From contig CM022299.1 in NCBI GenBank assembly GCA_011799875.1, forward strand, positions 337,674,447-337,738,446: 64,000 bases of DNA, written 5' to 3'. Made by a program: the position numbers and the translations under genes. Shown piece after piece: positions 22,709-34,682 of the stretch. Position 1 is the stretch's first letter, and every line of letters begins with the position of its first letter. The stretch comes from Thinopyrum elongatum. Lineage: Eukaryota > Streptophyta > Magnoliopsida > Poales > Poaceae. The notes under the pieces are model-generated. The model was given only the letters and a program-made list of their open reading frames with translations. It had not been told where the DNA came from and made no database searches.

Positions 22709-25700
22709 ATGGCCGACGGCACCCTCAAGAGGCACTAGGCTGGTTCCTTTGTCACAGAGGGCACCATCCTGGAGCTACGCAGTCCCGAGCAACATTGCCA
22801 CCAAAGCACCGAGCGACAACCAGCAGGTGCCCGCTCCCAAGGGGAGAGGGTGGTCTTTGTTCCCCACCTCGTCAGAGATTTGGGATTCCCGCTGCACCCC
22901 TTTATGCGCGGGATAATGTTTTACTATGGGCTGGATTTCCACCAGATGGCCCCGAATTCCATCCTCCACCTCGCCTCCTTCATCATGGTCTGTGAGGCCT
23001 TTCTCTACATCGAGCAGCACTTTGGCCTACGGCTGAAGATCTTCGGTGTTAAACCGAAGTCTAGCGGCTCCGATTTGGTGGAGTGTGGAGGTGCCATGAT
23101 CAGACCAGAAGGTCGACTAGTTCAAGGGCACTTTCATAGATACCATCAAGGAATGGTAGTGCGAGTGGTTTTACATCACTGAGCCACTCGCCGCCGGCTA
23201 GGCCGAAGTCCCACTCTTCTTGGCTGGACCCCCGAGGAAGCTGGTGTCCTAGAAGAAGAAGGGCATCGCCTGGGGGAACCCGGAGGCGGCGGATGCGCTA
23301 GTCAAGAAGATCAAGTGGTGGTCTGATCAGAAAAACCTCCAGCTAGCGGATATGGTGAATGTCATGCTCCACCGCCGCATCCTTCCGCTCCAACTCCGGG
23401 CCACCCCGATGTGGGAGCACAAGTCCGAGGATGCATGGCCCATCCACAACTTCTTCCGCTCCACCTTGGGTGGCATGTGGACGCTATTATTCAGGCCGTC
23501 CGAGGATGACTTCCCCTCGGAAGGGAATGACCTCTGCTTCAAAGCTAGCCACGACGCCCCTCCGGTATGTATTTGACATTCAGGCTTATGCTTTTGATTA
23601 AGTACCTCAAACCTCGATAAATCGATCGGCCTTATGTTTACAGAAGTGTATCTCCAGGGTAGAGCGGATGTTGTGTCCGACGCCACTACTGGAGGGGGAG
23701 AGAACCCCTCTGCTTGGGGCCCTCCTAGTCGAGGGGCCGCATGTGGTGATCCCCAAGGGGTCGAAGCCCTAGAAGGGCAAGACGGGTCCTCGGACATGGG
23801 AGACCTCGGTCACCCAGTCCGAGGAGACTCACGCCTCCTCTACACACAAGGACAGGGTGGAGGAGGAGGATCCTTCCTTCAAAGGGAAGAGGGCAGCGTC
23901 CGAGGACGTCGAGGCCGAAGCACGGCCAAAGGGCCAAAAGAGGTCATGAAAGACCTCCGCTAGACTTGCCAACAAGCCCACCCCGTCGGAGAAGATCTCC
24001 TTCTTCGACGAGTCAGAAGATGACCCCCTTGCGATGGGGAGGAAAAACCAGCACCCCGGAGGTATATCATCGGCATTACGTCCATTCTTCTAGCAAGTCC
24101 TTCTTCTCAAGAAAAACTCATGCAAGTACCTATATTTAGTCCGCCTAAGGTGTGCCTCAGCGGTGACTCCTCCAACGGGCTGCCTCCCGCCAGCGAGTCG
24201 CATGATCTCGCTGATCCCCCTCCCTCTCAAGAGGTGCTGTGGGAAGGGACGTCCATTCTGGCTCCCCTGGTTGACACGACGTGCGCTAGAGAGTCGGTCG
24301 TCATGGCCGAGGTCGAGACCTCGGCCCAACAGGGCCAAGAGGACGGGGTTCCCGAGGTCGTGAAAGAAGGGCTGGACCAAACAACAGTCCAATGTCTCTG
24401 TTCCTAGCACCTTGGTGATGGGTTCCGAGGTTCCGTCACCCCTGTCTCCTGTCTTAAGGTGGGATGCCGTGGGGTGGACCGAGAAGATGGAGGTAGTCCT
24501 GACGGGCTCCTCCATCAAAGAAGAGCTCCGCGCGTAGATCAGCGTGGCGCTACCGGGTTTCTGGTCTGCAGAGGCCGGAATACATGAGGTCTTCATGGTC
24601 CTTATCAAGAGCATCAAGGTATTCTTTAAGAATAACCTTCATGCTTAGATTTATTTACAAATCCATGTATCTGTCCGAAGACGTTTTCACCTATATTATA
24701 GCATAGCATTTAGACAACATAGCCAATGAGTAGCCCCCGAGCCCAAGGCTAGTTTTAAGAATTGGCCTTGGGATCGAAGTAGAGATTTTTTTTCAAATAA
24801 TTAGCCCCCAGGACTCTGACCGGTAACACATAAATGTGTTTCCGAGGTATTTGATAGCTGGAACAGGGGCGAATTATAAATTGCTCGTTTGCAGGTTTTG
24901 AACTCGGCTCCGAGCTCCACCTCCGAAGAGATTGCGGAGATGAACCGGAAGCTCGAGAGGTCCGAAAAGGACCTTGATCTGATGAACAAGTAGATAGAGC
25001 AGTCTAAAGGTAAGCTACAAACCCAAAGTACCTTCCAATATACTTTGACTAAGGATGGCTTATTGGAAATATAAGTTAATGTCGAGTTGTTTGAATGACA
25101 GCGGCATTGGCTGAGCTTGAGGAGCTCAAGGCCGAGCTATTGAAAGCTCGGCATGAGGCCAAGCAACAGAAGGCTGCGGCCGCCAAGGCGGAGAAGGATC
25201 TAGCCACTGAAAGGGTGGCTAGAGGCAAGGACCAGGCACGGGTCTTGGAGGTGGAGGAGACCCTGATGGGCATGTACGAGGCATGCGATGGCCTTCAGGT
25301 CAAGGAGAAGAAGGTGAATGAAGAGCTCGAGAAGCTCCGTCTTGCGCACTCCGAGCTCCAGACCCAGAACAGGGCCGACCGCGAGGTGCTCCAGCAAGTG
25401 GAGCAGATTGCCACATGTAAGCCATATTTACTTCAGTGTGTGTTTGGCAGCAAGGGGTTCGTCGAGCTCACCCAACTGTGGCACTCCGCAGAGGTCTTCA
25501 AGGATCTGCCGAGGAGTGTATCGGATGCCGCCCATCACTTCGGCGAGTGAGAGGGCCATGAGGTGGAAGGAATTCTGGCAGCAATTCCAGGCATCGCCAC
25601 GTCCAGAGCTGCTGAATCATCGGATGAAGTAGCTTGTGGAGCTTCTCCGAATGGCAAGGCCGGCGCCTAAGACCTTTGCGTCAACTTGTGGTCGACGGAC

Positions 25701-25940
25701 GTACTACCGACCAACTTCTTCATGCTCCTTGCGTGGCTGCAAGAAGCCGTTCCTCAAGTGGATTGCTGGAAGCGGTCCGCATGCCTGGAGGGAGCTCGGT
25801 GACCATACGCCTGCGTGAAGACGCATTTTAGGCGTGTTGAAGCAGAAGTCATGGCCGCGGGACCTCTCAAAGGGAAAGATCAGACCACAGAGCAGTTCTT
25901 CACCGAGGTGATGGAGGGGGCCCGGATCACCGAGGTCTAG
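22709..25940 (+). pseudogene. Antisense gene of the LTR element (PF04195-like, putative gypsy-type transposon protein)
   Basis: Plus-strand frame from ATG 22709 (MADGTLKRH, then TAG at 22736). The conserved core VRDLGFPLHPFMRGIMFYYG and HLASFIMVCEAFLYIEQHFG (about 22865-23035) resembles the plant 'putative gypsy type transposon' family, a protein of unknown function often found within or antisense to Gypsy elements. After a frame change near 23095, the WPIHNFFRSTLGGMWTL region (about 23440-23490) follows. A linker exon with acidic, basic and Pro-rich sequence comes next, then a long coiled coil (about 25095-25410, ELEELKAELLKARHEAKQQK) and a C-terminal domain ending at TAG 25938-25940. Several stops (near 22736, 23200, 23250, 25547) and at least one frame change show that it is broken. 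GT-AG introns appear to separate the blocks, so it was probably a spliced gene transcribed against the element. Confidence 0.7.
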
Positions 25941-27280
25941 TGTCCTAAGGACACTTTGTATTTTTAGATTGTACTTTAGGATTCCGAAGTTTGTGGGATG
26001 TACAAAAACTATCTTTTGTTTTAATGTGTACGGCTTTTGAACTCTGTCATGTGATTGGATTGTTTTTGCTTATGAATATGCCTCCTGTTTGACCGTTTTG
26101 AACTAAAAGTGGCCACTCGTCGGCTTCAACCCCTTTGTACAGTGTACAGAGCATGCTCTTTTTAGGCGATCATGACCCTTTGTCAACGTCTCGATTCCCG
26201 AAGGCGGTCCGTGCTCATAAGAACTAGGCAATCAGACTATAATGGCTTTATGACTTTTACTTAGTCATTGGAGTTTGATTGTGGGTGGCGACGACAAGCC
26301 CCCGGTGTATGAAGTGGTTGGCTATGTAGCCGGGGTCTATGCCACTGACCACTTTGGCTAGTTCTAGGAAAAAAGTTCTTTGTTTAGCATGGGTGATCGC
26401 TAACGAAACATTGCTTAACACGGTCTTCGGACTGCTGACCAATTTTCACTTACCTAGACAGTCAGTCTTCGGCTTTATCCACTGAGGCGCTCTACCCATC
26501 GAGCTGGTGGCACTATGACAGTGGTTCCCCCATTACACCTTTAGCCGAATTGATCGGAAATGTAAGGGGTACACATAGGAGCCAGGCAACCCAACTTTTG
26601 ACCAAAATCTAGGTACAAAACTGATTCATATAATGCAACATCCGAGACGCCGAGTACTTCGGACTTTGTAATTTGGGGCGTAAAAAGGCCCTTTAGCAAT
26701 TATATCGTGAGTTTGTTCCTACGGCTCAAAGGAAATGCTCGTAAGGAAATGCGTAAGGACCTTAAGGGGTGCAATTTGTTTATTTCATATGGTCAAGCTG
26801 TACATGCCGAGCTCTGACGAAAGGAACTGTAAACATACAATGCAAGAAAAAAGGGTAAAGAGAAGGAGTGGATCCAAACAGGGCAGATTTGTCTGCGGGT
26901 TTATTAGCCCGAGCTACTTCCTGCCGCACGTCTGCGTCTCCATGTTGTTGCCCAGCTAGGCTTCATCATTAGCGAAGCCGATATAGGCTGCCTGCAACCT
27001 CGGTCGTTCACGAGCTGAATGCTTTCATTTGGCCGAGACCTTTGAAGAGGTCTGCAGCCGCCAGTTGTATGGTTAAGGCCACATGGATATGCTATTATTG
27101 GCCTATTCTTTGACAGAACCTTGCTGATGTGGAAGCCCGAAGTTCGTTGCTGCTCGGCCTAGCCGATACGATGTTTCATTGTTTTGGCTCCTCAGCAGCC
27201 CAGGGAATCTTTAGTGCAAAATTGTGCACCCTGGGGACGTAATGCCACTTCCAAGGGGTGTGCGCGAGGAGCCTGTACCC
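25941..27280. other. Internal non-coding region of the LTR element
   Basis: This separates the end of the antisense gene from the protease/pol linker. The RT, RNase H and integrase that should occupy this position in an autonomous Gypsy element are not present in any frame. Confidence 0.6.
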
Positions 27281-30200
27281 CTATTTGGAGTGGGGGAGTG
27301 CCTGTCCGAGGTCGATTAACGCGGCCCGTGTAAGCTTCGATGAGCCGGGGGTGCGCTTACCCGAACGGGCTGCCTCCTCGGATGCCTGTACCTCGGCTGC
27401 GAAGGCCGCGGTCTCCTCTGTAAGGAGAGAGCCTTCAGTGTTACCATTGACTGTAATAACAAAGTTTGGTCCTGGCATATTGAGCTTGAGCATATGGTTA
27501 AGGCCCTGCATTGAAGTGAGCAAATGCGGTGTGTCCTAGGAGCATGTGATGTCCGCTTCGGAAGGAGACGATGTCAAAGATTAACTCCTTGCTCATGAAT
27601 TTCTCAGGTGATCCGAACACCACCTCTAACATCATCATTCCGGTGTAGTGGGCCTCAACGCCTAGTATGACACCTTTAAAGGTGGTGGTGTTGGGCTTGA
27701 TCCGGGATGAGTTGGTCCCCATCTTCCTGACCGTATCTGGATAAATTAAGTTGAGGCTGCTACCTCCGTCCATCAGGACACGCGTCAGATGGAAGCCATC
27801 GACGATCGGGTCCAGGACCAGTGCAGCTGTTCCCCCATGTATAATGCTGGTTGGATGGCCATGCTTATCGAATGTGATCGGGTAAGCTGACCATGGATTG
27901 AACTTCGGGGCAACGGACTCCAACATGTAGATGTCCCGAAGTTCGTGCTTCCTCTCCCTTTTAGGGATGTGGATAACGTAAATCATGTTTACTTTTGTTA
28001 CCTCATTAGGAAACTTCTTTTGGCCTCCTTTATTGGGCTGCCAAGGTTCATCCTCGTCCTTACTACGAGGTTGGGTTTTATGACCCTCCTTCGCTACCTT
28101 GCCAGCCTGCTTGAAAGCCTAGCAATTTCTGTTAGTGTGGTTTGCTGGCTTGTCCGAGGTGCCATGAATTTGGCACGGCCTGTCTAGTATTTTATCTAGC
28201 TGGCTGGGTCCATCTTTGTTGCCTTTAAAGGGCTTTCTTTTCTGCCCAGATCTAGGTCCGCTGAACCCTGCGTTGACTGCAACGTCCTCTTTGTCACTTC
28301 CACCATTTCTATACCTGCGCTTATTTTTATTGCGCTTGGGCTTGCCGTTGGTGTTGCGAGTCTCCGAGGTGCCGGCCTCACCGTTGTGAGTACTGTGCGC
28401 CAGCCACCTACCTTGTCCCATGCAAAAGTGGGTCATGAGTGAGGTAAGGGCCGCGATAGTCCTCGGCTTATCCTGTCCGAGCTGTCGGGCAAGTTCATCT
28501 CGAATGTTACTCTTGAAAGCCGCAATAGCCTTGGCGTTGGAACAGTCTATAATCTGGTTCTTTTTGGTGAGTAACCTATTCCAGAGCTTCCGAGCTGATT
28601 TGCCGGATTGCTGGATGACACGGCTGAGGTCATCGGTGTCTGGAGGTCGGACGTAAGTGCCCTGGAAATTTGCCCGAAGGCATCCTTAAGGGCTTCCCAG
28701 CTCTCGATGGAATTAGGGGGCAGGCTATTCAGCCAATGCCTTGCCGGCCCCTTTAACTTGAGCGACAGATATTTGATGGCATGGAGATCATCTCCATTGG
28801 CCATATCTATATGTAGGAGGAAATCCTCTATCGATACTACTCGATCAGGCGTGCCATCGTATGATTCTATGTTGATGGGTTTGAACCCATCCGGGAACTG
28901 GTGCTCCATTACCCTGTCTATGAAGCAGATTGGGTGAGCGGGACCTCGGGTCCGAGTAGTGTCGTGACGGATATCAGGGGAAATCCATGTGTAGGCTTGG
29001 TCTCGAGCTCGGCCGTTCCTATCCATCTAGGCATCATAGCCATCGAGTCCCACGGGTTTGCGCCTACTTGATTCATAAATGGACCGAGGCAGTGCCCTGT
29101 TTGTCTCTATCCAATGTCGAACGTCTTGAGAGTCTAAGTAGTCCACAGGGTCCTTGCCATGATGGCATGGAGCTGGTTGGGTGTGGAAATTTTCTCGCGT
29201 TAGCCTGTCGCACCCTCGAAGGGGTTGGTCAGATACGTCGGCGGTTAACTCATCATCAAACACGGGCAGCAGACACCTGCGTCGATAAGATTTAGGCGCA
29301 CTGCGGCGCCGTTCTTTGAGATCTTGTTCGGCCGAGAGTATTTTTACCCGCTTGTCGTATAGTGCGTCCTCATTGGCCTGCAGCTGTTGCTGCTTCTGTT
29401 TCATGCTTCAGGCGGTAGCGACAAGGCGCCGCTAGAAGCGTTCTTGCTCGACAGGGTCTTCGAGGACTATGAAGTCTTCCGTACCGAGGCTCTTGTCCTC
29501 CTCGGATTTTGGCATATATTTGTCGTCGGCCCCTTCAAAGAGGTTGTCAGGATCCGAGTCCTCGGGGATTCTCGGGGCTGGCGTGACGTTCTGGGGAAGC
29601 TTGAAGGTCCTCCCCTGGGTCGTCGGTGTCGTCAGCTGTCGTCCCGCCATTATCAGTGGTGGAGTTATTCCCGCTTGGTTCCCCATTGGTGCCCCTTCTG
29701 CGTCTTCGCCGACGTCTTGGAGGGGAGTTGGGAGTGTTGAACACGTACACATCGTAAGTAGATATTGCTTTCCACCTGCTGGTGTTCATTGGCGATGAAG
29801 TGCTCTCTGTGGGCCCGTCGACATCTTCATCCATGTGGGTGGCCATGTCATAGTCTAACACATCGGTTAGATCATCGATGGTGGCGACTAGATGGGTGGT
29901 GGGTGGGATGCAAATTTCCCGATCGTCGGCTTTAAGTTCGATCTTATCATAAACCAAGGTCTTGCCGTCCGAGATTGACAAGCTCTGGATTCGGTCAAGC
30001 ATCTCATTTAAGCAAGATAACTCCTCGGAGTTCATGGCATGACGTAGGCTAGATTGACTTGAAGCAGCATCGAGGGCATGCTCGATGTGTGTTTGGCCAT
30101 GAAAAGGGTCGGGGTGGATTCTAGATCCGTTGCTGGGATCGGTTCTAAACCCAAAGCCGAGCTCTGATTAATGTCAGAGCTGGGTGCTGGGATGGGGTTG

Positions 30201-30470
30201 TCTGAGGCGGGGGAGGGTGACTCCTCCACATTTTCGGGAGGTGTTGAAGAGCCCGGTCTGTTATCCTCAAGGGATATCAGTTCCGAGGTCGAGCCCCCGA
30301 CGCTTACCAAGCCATCAACCCGGCCAAGTGTCCATCCTGACAGAACAAGCTCGCTGCGGAATCCGCAGTGTACTCCAACTCTTCGAAAGTCACGATCTGG
30401 TCGGGGGCGTAGTTTTTAATGGTGGCCAGATGGCCTGTCGAGTCGGCGCATAAAATCATGTTGCCGAACA
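27281..30470 (-). pseudogene. gag-protease region of the LTR element
   Basis: Minus-strand frames in order: an N-terminal segment MILCADSTGHLATIKNYAPD (from about 30460); acidic and Arg-rich segments (PPRRRRRRRRGT near 29720); then the retrotransposon gag domain with FPDGFKPINIESYDGTPDRV and LSLKLKGPARHWLNSLP (about 28920-28720); and a basic linker with CQIHGTSDKPANHTNRNC, a degenerate zinc-knuckle-like motif (about 28170-28119). The aspartic protease follows (27986-27498), with VLMDGGSSLNLIYPDT around the active site (GG in place of the usual T/S-G) and HMLLGHTAFAHF near its end. Several frame changes and stops (for example near 29027, 28550, 28119) break it. Confidence 0.8.
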
Positions 30471-30583
30471 CAAAAAGTTGGACGGGAACGTAAACGTCCC
30501 CGCAACTAGTGATGTAGTTAACCTACAACTGAGCCATTAATCCTTTGTCGATCTCACAGCAGAACTCTCAATGAAAGCACCAG

Positions 30584-31076
30584 TGTCGGTGTAAAAACTG
30601 GCAGACCTCGGGGTAGGGGGTCCTAAGCTGTGGTTCTCGGACAGATGGTAACATGAACAACGGAGACAGTATTTACTGATGTTCGGGCCCTCTTGATGGA
30701 GGTAAAACCTTATGTCCTGCTCTTGTTTATATTGATGGAGATGTATCGAGTACAAGCTTGATCTACCTCGAGATCGTTAGTTGTGTTCTAACCCTAAGGC
30801 TAGGTGAATGCAATTGTGTTGAAGTCCCCTCTAAGAGCTAAATCCCTTGGCTTATATACACACCAGGTAGGGCATCTAGTGTTACATGGTCGGTATCTAG
30901 GCGTGGAGACGGCAGGAGAAATCTTGGAGTATACGTCAAGTCTTCGACAGATGTAATCTTGATCATGTCCCCTGCGTGTAGTTTCGAGTCCACCTTCAGC
31001 GAAATGAGGGCCCACTGGCCCGGCCCGAGAACCACGGGCCGACTAGGTTAGTGCCCCCTAGTCTAGGACACCGTCA
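30584..31076 (-). repeat. 5' LTR (right in window) with adjacent primer-binding region
   Basis: Begins TGTCGGTG and ends ACACCGTCA on +. On the element strand the sequence directly after the LTR is CTGGTGCTTTCATTGAG, whose TGG is where a tRNA primer CCA end would pair. The tRNA type is not identified. Confidence 0.88.
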
Positions 31077-31130
31077 ACCGGGGAGATAAGGGGAATTTCG
31101 CAGGGCTGGAATTCTGCCCGCCAGATATTT

Positions 31131-31157
31131 CACTACAAAAAAAAGACACATCCGTGA
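31131..31157 (+). repeat. Left terminal inverted repeat of the CACTA element
   Basis: Starts CACTACAAAAAAAAG and ends CATCCGTGA; matches the right terminus with two mismatches and is preceded by TTT. Confidence 0.85.
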
Positions 31158-31614
31158 CATTTTGGGCCGAACAATTTTTTTTCTGTCATGCTTATGACAC
31201 TTCTATGATGATAATTGTGACAAAAGCACGTATCATCATAGATGTGGTGGGCTCCTACTTCTATGACAAAAAATCATGACAGAAAATGGGATTTTCGTCC
31301 TAGGCGGGCCGGGGACGCACCTGCATGACATTCTTTGGGCCGTCCATGAAGGAAAAAATCGTGGTAGAAGCGAGGGCGAGGAAAATTTCGGGGAGTTCCC
31401 GATTACGGTGGGTGGTCGGGGCCGAGCGATGCACGAAGGTTTGCGCGTTTCTCTCGTAGACGTACGTGTGTGTGTGCGAGGCGTTGGGCTCTAACTGAAC
31501 CCGAGCAATTGCAGTAGCTATGTTACTGAACCCCGATCGATCCCTTGGATGTTAACTGAACCCGAGTGATTCCTTCGCTACTGCTGCTAACTGAAGCCGA
31601 TCGAAGCTGCCTCT

Positions 31615-32425
31615 TGATGAACAGTCCCCGGTGGAGGTTGGATGAACAGTTCCTGGTGGGGGTTGGATGAACAGGATCCCGTGGTAGTAGAGGCCGTTGC
31701 CGCTGGATGAATAGGACCCTGATCAAGGAGGTGGGGGTGGATGAACAGTAGCCGTTGGAGGGACCCCGTGGAGGGCTGGTTGAACAGGACCCCGTGGAGA
31801 GCTGGTTGAACAGGACCCCGTGTGGAGGGCTAGTTGAACAGTAGCTGGTGGAGGCTAGATGAACAGGACCCCCGTGGTGAACAGTAGCAGGTGGAGGCTG
31901 GAGGAAGTCGACGGTGGATGAACAGTAGCAGGTGGAGGCTGGAGGAAGTCGACGATGGATGAACAGTAGCTCGTGGAGGCTGGAGCGAGGCAGTAGACGA
32001 TGGATGAACAGTAGCCCGTGGAGTCCCGGTTTGCGGTACGCCACACCCCTCCCGATGAACAGGACCCCCATTTCGATCGTAGGTGCTCCAACACAAGTCC
32101 GTTTCCTCCGTTTTGTGGTACGCCACACCCCTCCCAATCAACAGGACACTGTTTCGATCGTAGGCACTCAAACACAAGTCCGTTTCCTCCGTTTTGCAGT
32201 ACGCCAGACCCTTCCCGATGAACAGGACCCCATTTCGACCATACGCGGTCGAACAGAAGGCCCGTTTCCTCCGTTCTACGGTACACCAGACCTCGTTTCG
32301 GCTATTCCGTCCAAGCCGGTTGGCTCCCGATGAACACGATGTATTCCGACCCAGTCTATTGCCTCCTGATGAACAGAACGCTGTTTCTCCGTTCTGACCC
32401 AGCCGGTTGGCTACAGATGAACAGG
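31615..32425 (+). repeat. Left subterminal array of TGAACAG motifs
   Basis: I count 16 exact TGAACAG copies, mostly as GGATGAACAG or GGTTGAACAG followed by GACCCCGTGG or TAGC. In En/Spm-type elements, subterminal repeats bind the TNPA-like protein. Long open frames here have no protein motifs. Confidence 0.8.
32020..32345 (+). repeat. 81-82-bp tandem repeat within the left subterminal region
   Basis: GTTTCCTCCG starts at 32101, 32182 and 32264, each followed by a GTACGCCA-like string and a GATGAACAGGACCC-type motif; a diverged copy precedes them. Confidence 0.75.
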
Positions 32426-34401
32426 ACGCCGTTGCTTTCATCCATTGCCTCTCCATGTACATGTGCCCTGGCCGTACGTATGCACGAGTAGCTAGACGTT
32501 CGAGACCCCGCCCGTATGTATGTATGTGGCTGTATTTTTTGGCATCTGGTTGTACGTACGTGTACACGGTTTCGACTGGACTACCTGAACTGCTACGTCG
32601 GGGGCTCTACTACTACATGTGCCGCTGCTTGCTCGGCCACGGTTCATCATTTCAAAGAGACCGATCGACCAGCATGTCCGTACATGTTCGCGACCAGACA
32701 GAAAACGCTACGTACGCTTCGACCGGGTGGATCCCAGCTGTCAGCGGGAAGAATCATTTTTTTGCCCGTAATATGGACGCACTTCCTTGCGTGCGAAGAT
32801 GTAGCTGGTGAGTCCATCTGTCAGCCTCACCGCGTAGAGTCCTCTTCCGATGGCTGTCGTTCATTGACCACATTGACCACGCCGCGTGGACAGCACCCAG
32901 GTGGTGGACGATGGCGAGGCCTAGGAAGGGAACGACGCGGAGCCAAGGAAGACGAGGTAGGTGGATGCCCACGCGGAGGGGAGTACGAGGGTTCACTGGT
33001 TCGGCTGCGGTGTGAGGCTGCCATCGCCGGAGAATAACATGAGGTGTTGGTGAGTAGAGGAATGGCCTGGACGGCGATGGGAGTAGGGTGGACCGGTGAG
33101 TCCTGTGCGGCAGCACAGCCGGCCATAGGAGGCGGTAGAAGGCGGTACCACCGGCGGTGGTTTGGGCGGTTGAAGCAAGAATATCCAAGATTGAAGAAGA
33201 AGCACGACATCCGTTGGATGGACATCCAACGGCCACTGCTGCTAGAACCGTGTGTTGACTATAAGTTGACAAAGCCTTGCGTACGTGTCAACTTAGTATG
33301 CCCACAAGTGTGTGGCAGAGAACATATAGCCCATTTGCGATTTGTAAGAATGTACAACCCATTTTTGAATTCTAATGGACTTTACTACAGCCCATTTACA
33401 GTTTGTTAAAATTACAGCCCATTTTCTAGCTAGGACAACGATTAATAATTTCAACCAACCACTCAAAACAGAATTTAATAAAATTTCCCACATTTTGATC
33501 AGATCCGAAATATTTTAACCCAAAATTTCTAGTCAGCTTAAATATAATTTCAAAATAAATTTGTATTACGTAAAAATCCAACGAAATATTGCGCGCGCAA
33601 CAAGTAATGAAATTAAAATTTTCAAAATCCAATTTTTTTAACTAATTACGTGTTTGGTGCATTTTTTTATAGTTACAGCCCAGTTTTTATAATTACATCC
33701 TATTTATTAACCCATTTTCTTGTTAAGCCTAATGCATCCCTCCTAGGAAAGATTTGCAGCCCAGCGGGGCGGAGAATAACAAGTTGACCTGGGCTGGGTA
33801 TTCCTCAAAAAAAGTATAGCTAGGCTAGCAATTTTCAGCTTGAAAAAAATTAATATCTGGGCTGGATATTTGGTTGACATAAAATAATAGCCTGGGCTAA
33901 ATGGGCCACAACCCGCCCAGTTGATACCCTGCTCCTCTGAACAACAACAAAAACATCGCTCAAGAAAAACTCCGCTTACACCTCAAAAAAACAAATACTG
34001 CTCGAGCTGCTGGGTCCCAGCCGTCGGCCGCTCCTTGTGCAATTCTATCGTTTATTGACTATATAGGTTGACAATGGTGTGGGACCGTGATGTCAGGAAA
34101 CCAGGCAGAAGCAAAAAAATTATAGTTGTATATAATGAGGAACTTGCGTACGTACGGCTATGGCCCGGGTGGGTCCCTACTGTCATCCTCTCCAAGTAAA
34201 GTCATCTCCTGATTCCTCAAGTTCGTTGACCATGTTGACAACGCTCGGCACCACGGCGAGCGCAACAACTCGAAGGACGATGGAGAGGGCCTCGTGGGCC
34301 CTATGGATGGTCTGATACAGCGTCCGCTGCTCATTCAGGAAGCCAGGATCATCGTTCACCTATGAGCACCTTCGAGAGACTGAGCCGGCATGAAATGGTA
34401 A
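32426..34401. other. CACTA interior, no gene seen
   Basis: Contains repeated GGGTCCCA(G/C)CTGTC and TTGACCA..TTGACAA(C) motifs (near 32725, 32865, 33250, 34010, 34165, 34230) and an AT-rich stretch with repeated ACAGCCCATTT (33300-33720). Open frames at 32516-33037 (+) and 32754-33272 (-) overlap without recognisable domains and are not called. Confidence 0.45.
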
Positions 34402-34682
34402 GGCCATGCTTGGGAGCTCTGGATTGTTTCACACCTGTATTAAGATACAAGTGTAATTTACTCGTCACCGAAAACAACGCGTAAAATATAGGCGTAATGA
34501 AACCGACGACCCGAGGTCTATAACGAAAACCGGCGAGTTACGCATGTAATTTGAGAGACCAGTGTATATTTTACCAGTCGAAATCGACCAACCAAGCGCT
34601 TCGCCCAAGACCATCTGCTTTTATTTACAAGCGTCAGTTTTACAAGCGGTTTTGGTTGGAAAACGACGATCCAATCACGGCC
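34402..34682. mobile_element. PIF/Harbinger-like MITE, about 281 bp
   Basis: Left end GGCCATGCTTGG and reverse complement of the right end GGCCGTGATTGG form inverted repeats. TAA flanks both sides (34399-34401 and 34683-34685), the duplication typical of PIF/Harbinger elements. Confidence 0.65.

Larger units (their letters stand above)
21604..31076 (-). mobile_element. Complete Gypsy-type LTR retrotransposon without visible RT/integrase
   Basis: LTRs at 21604-22097 and 30584-31076 align along their whole length with roughly 50 substitutions counted by eye (about 10%). The element is flanked by ACCGG on both sides (21599-21603 and 31077-31081), an exact 5-bp target duplication. Transcription runs on the minus strand: gag N-terminal segments from about 30470, a gag domain at 29026-28500, a zinc-knuckle-like stretch near 28120 and aspartic protease at 27986-27498. 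The protease is followed by the start of a pol linker to about 27280, and RT, RNase H and integrase are absent. Between that point and the 3' LTR lies a plus-strand antisense gene (22709-25940). The element would need enzymes from a relative to move. LTR divergence implies an old insertion, a few million years at commonly used grass rates. Confidence 0.9.

Noticed and set aside
26478..26515. tRNA-like stretch on minus (GCTCGATGGGTAGAGC)
   Set aside because: It resembles a D-arm but no matching acceptor, anticodon or T arm can be folded around it; it lies inside the LTR element.
31523..32567. Long minus-strand frames of 143-245 codons
   Set aside because: They coincide with the TGAACAG subterminal array and 81-bp repeats; the peptides are repetitive (LLFIHRRLP-type units) and unlike known proteins.
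32516..33272. 173-codon + and 172-codon minus frames
   Set aside because: Overlapping frames on both strands, no domain, within transposon subterminal sequence.
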